A stretch of 6,678 nt of DNA from JBLHKE01 sp047619485 (lineage in GTDB: Bacteria; Verrucomicrobiota; Verrucomicrobiia; Verrucomicrobiales; DEV007): assembly GCA_047619485.1 (NCBI GenBank), contig JBLHKE010000439.1, positions 1 through 6,678 on the forward strand, read 5' to 3'. The notes below the pieces were generated by a model, which saw only the letters and a list, made by a program, of their open reading frames with translations, did no database searches and was not told the DNA's origin. Within the stretch, counting starts at the first letter, position 1; each line of letters opens with the position of its first letter. The position numbers were made by a program, and so were the translations under genes. Below are positions 5,245 to 6,678 of this stretch, piece after piece.

Positions 5245-6617
5245 GTTGTGATCGGGTGGCCGTTGGCGGCAAGCAGGTTGCGCTTGGTTTTTTCGAGTGT
5301 TGGTTCGATCCTGAGGTTGGGTGGTGGATCGCCTAATTTTTCCCATGCGTCGATCGCGCGTTGGCGTTTTTTCTCGATCGGCTCGGCAAGTCGGACTCGT
5401 TTTCCATCGACGAGGGCGGGTGAGAGGAGCTGCGTGGTGCCTCTGCGTGGTTCATCTCCCGGTTCAGCTTCGTTGTAGAGAGTATCGCTCAGGATTCGTC
5501 CCTCGGCGTCGAGCTCCCGGGCGACTTGTAAAAGACCCGGGTTTGAGACTTTGATGAGATCGTTCGAAAGTTTGATGCGATACTGCCATTTGCCTTGTTC
5601 ATCGCGGATTGCGCCGAGCTTGTAGACTCCTCCGAGAGCTGGCTGATCGGCGGCGGTGACGAGCTTGGTGCCGATTCCCCAAGTATCAATGCGAGCACCT
5701 TTGGATTTGAGCAAACGGATCGCATGCTCGTCCAAATCGTTGCTCGCTATGATATTGGTTTTGATGAAACCGGCATCATCGAGCAGCTTGCGGGCAGCGA
5801 TACTCAGTTCTGCCAGGTCTCCAGAGTCGAGCCGAATGCCGATGAGGTCATGTCCGCGTTCACGTAGACGTTCGCCAGTTTCGATGGCGTTTTTCACACC
5901 TGCTAGAGTGTCGTAGGTATCGACTAGAAGAACGACATTGTTGGGCAGAGCCTCCGCGTATTTCTCGAAAGCGTCAGTTTCAGAATCGAAGCACATCACC
6001 CAGCTGTGTGCATGGGTTCCCTTTACAGGGATGCCAAACTCCATCCCGGCAAGGACGTTCGACGTCGCGGTGCAGCCTCCAATGAAGGCCGCACGGCTGG
6101 CGGACATGCCACCATCTGGTCCTTGGGCTCGGCGCAACCCGAACTCGATAACCGGATGACCATCGGCGGCTGCGCAGATTCGCGCTGCTTTCGTAGCGAC
6201 GAGCGTTTGGAAATTAACGATGTTCAGCAGAGCGGTCTCGACGAGCTGACACTGCAACAGAGGGCCGCTGACTCGCAGCAGTGGCTCGTGAGGAAGTGAG
6301 ATGTCACCTTCGGAAATCGCATCGACGGTGAGATTCCAAGTCATGTCTCGAAGGTAGTCGAGGTAGCTACGGTCAAAAATAGGATTGCCGTCTGCCCCTG
6401 GAATAGTAGCAAGGTAGTCTAGGTCTTTCTCCGTGAACTCTAGGCTTTCGAGGTAGTCGATTGCGGGTTCGATTCCAGCGGTGATGGCAGCACGCCCGCC
6501 AAACGGCGCACGACGGTAGAACAGGTGGAAGACCGCCTCTCGCTCGGCTAGGCCGTTTTTGAAATAGCCGTATCCCATTGTGAGTTGGTAGAGATCTGTT
6601 AGCAGGGCTGAAGTCAT
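5241..6617 (-). CDS. pncB: Nicotinate phosphoribosyltransferase (458 aa)
   Basis: It converts nicotinate and PRPP, with ATP hydrolysis, to nicotinate mononucleotide and pyrophosphate: the entry step of the Preiss-Handler NAD pathway. The family marks run in order. LLTDLYQLTMGYGYF is at 5-19. EFGLRRAQGPDGG is at 158-170. KGTHAHSW at 199-206 includes H204, the residue phosphorylated by ATP in this family. VDTYDT is at 232-237, IRLDSGDL at 261-268, IIASNDLDE at 289-297 and WGIGTKLVTA at 313-322, the last forming the phosphate-binding end of the barrel. Length and motifs resemble the bacterial and animal-like NAPRT group, and nothing is missing. The first ATG is used because LTDLYQLTM lies right at the N-terminus in relatives. 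The start has no Shine-Dalgarno sequence and lies only 7 bp after a good -10 hexamer. The 3' end overlaps the Nudix hydrolase start by four bases, so the two form an operon. Confidence 0.97.
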   Translation of the reverse strand: MTSALLTDLYQLTMGYGYFKNGLAEREAVFHLFYRRAPFGGRAAITAGIEPAIDYLESLEFTEKDLDYLATIPGADGNPIFDRSYLDYLRDMTWNLTVDAISEGDISLPHEPLLRVSGPLLQCQLVETALLNIVNFQTLVATKAARICAAADGHPVIEFGLRRAQGPDGGMSASRAAFIGGCTATSNVLAGMEFGIPVKGTHAHSWVMCFDSETDAFEKYAEALPNNVVLLVDTYDTLAGVKNAIETGERLRERGHDLIGIRLDSGDLAELSIAARKLLDDAGFIKTNIIASNDLDEHAIRLLKSKGARIDTWGIGTKLVTAADQPALGGVYKLGAIRDEQGKWQYRIKLSNDLIKVSNPGLLQVARELDAEGRILSDTLYNEAEPGDEPRRGTTQLLSPALVDGKRVRLAEPIEKKRQRAIDAWEKLGDPPPNLRIEPTLEKTKRNLLAANGHPITT

Positions 6618-6624
6618 GGTAACT

Positions 6625-6651
6625 AGTATAGTGTATTTGTGACACTATCAA
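6625..6651 (-). promoter_or_regulatory. Likely pncB promoter
   Basis: On the minus strand TTGATA (6651-6646) and TATACT (6630-6625) each match the sigma-70 consensus at five of six positions. The 15-bp spacer is slightly short. Initiation would fall about at the ATG (6617), implying a leaderless or nearly leaderless message. The spacer is filled by the operator-like palindrome. A second possible -35, TTGACA, lies further upstream near 6670 and would give a longer leader. Confidence 0.45.
6628..6648. promoter_or_regulatory. NrtR-like operator palindrome in the pncB promoter
   Basis: The arms ATAGTGT (6628-6634) and ACACTAT (6642-6648) are perfectly complementary around 7 bp, 21 bp in all. The site overlaps the -35 and -10 hexamers, the usual place for a repressor to act. 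Its GTGT-N7-ACAC core is the same as in the dyad at 4776-4796. The pair probably marks one regulon covering pncB-Nudix and the regulator-pncA unit. Confidence 0.6.
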
Positions 6652-6678
6652 GGAGTATCGTCCGGCATGTCAATACTG

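Noticed and set aside
5245..5346. 34-residue N-terminal extension of the Nudix hydrolase
   Set aside because: It lies wholly inside pncB in another frame, is low in family similarity, and the ATGA-overlapping ATG at 5244 gives the normal start.
4987..5478. 163-codon plus-strand frame across the pncB/Nudix junction
   Set aside because: It is antisense to two securely identified genes, with no domain or start signal.
1..6678. CRISPR array, tRNA or rRNA genes, riboswitches
   Set aside because: I saw no regularly spaced repeats, cloverleaf-like sequences or known conserved RNA cores on either strand, though a covariance-model search was not possible.

Overview
The window looks like bacterial chromosome, slightly GC-rich. 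It is arranged as two ordinary gene blocks separated by a stretch of decayed genes. I could not place the organism firmly. Most starts lack a Shine-Dalgarno sequence. The window also carries a Calx-beta fragment, a large secreted protein of unknown function and an NAD-salvage cluster with Nudix genes. Together these lean towards the Planctomycetota/Verrucomicrobiota/Bacteroidota range; this is a guess from style, not from a marker gene.

Left block (1-2747). A minus-strand gene runs off the left edge. It encodes several membrane helices followed by the start of an SRPBCC (START/polyketide-cyclase-like) domain. An 11-bp perfect inverted repeat sits directly on its GTG start. Beyond it lies a weakly supported minus-strand reading frame (734-1114). 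Then comes a plus-strand gene for a 522-residue exported protein with two conserved-looking blocks and no function I can name.

Middle block (2748-3905). This is mostly debris. It holds a minus-strand Calx-beta fragment cut at both ends, a short plus-strand start of an unknown ORF, and a 159-bp miniature inverted-repeat element flanked by TA. Next to the element is the 5' end of kptA (NAD-dependent tRNA/RNA 2'-phosphotransferase), which is frameshifted and cut off. A 47-codon ORF of unknown nature follows.

Right block (3924-6678, all minus strand). This is a nicotinamide/nicotinate salvage locus. Transcription order is pncB (nicotinate phosphoribosyltransferase), then a Nudix hydrolase overlapping it by ATGA, then after 47 bp a wrecked Nudix-type regulator gene, then pncA (nicotinamidase). 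PncA makes nicotinate from nicotinamide and PncB makes nicotinate mononucleotide from it. The Nudix enzyme probably cleaves ADP-ribose or a related dinucleotide.

The most interesting signal is in this locus. The wrecked gene keeps the N-terminus of a Nudix domain and the last ~28 residues of an NrtR/AraR-type regulator, with the whole middle deleted. Two 21-bp palindromes with the same core (GTGT-N7-ACAC) still lie just upstream of pncB and of the broken regulator gene. This looks like an NAD-salvage regulon whose local repressor has been lost while its operators remain.
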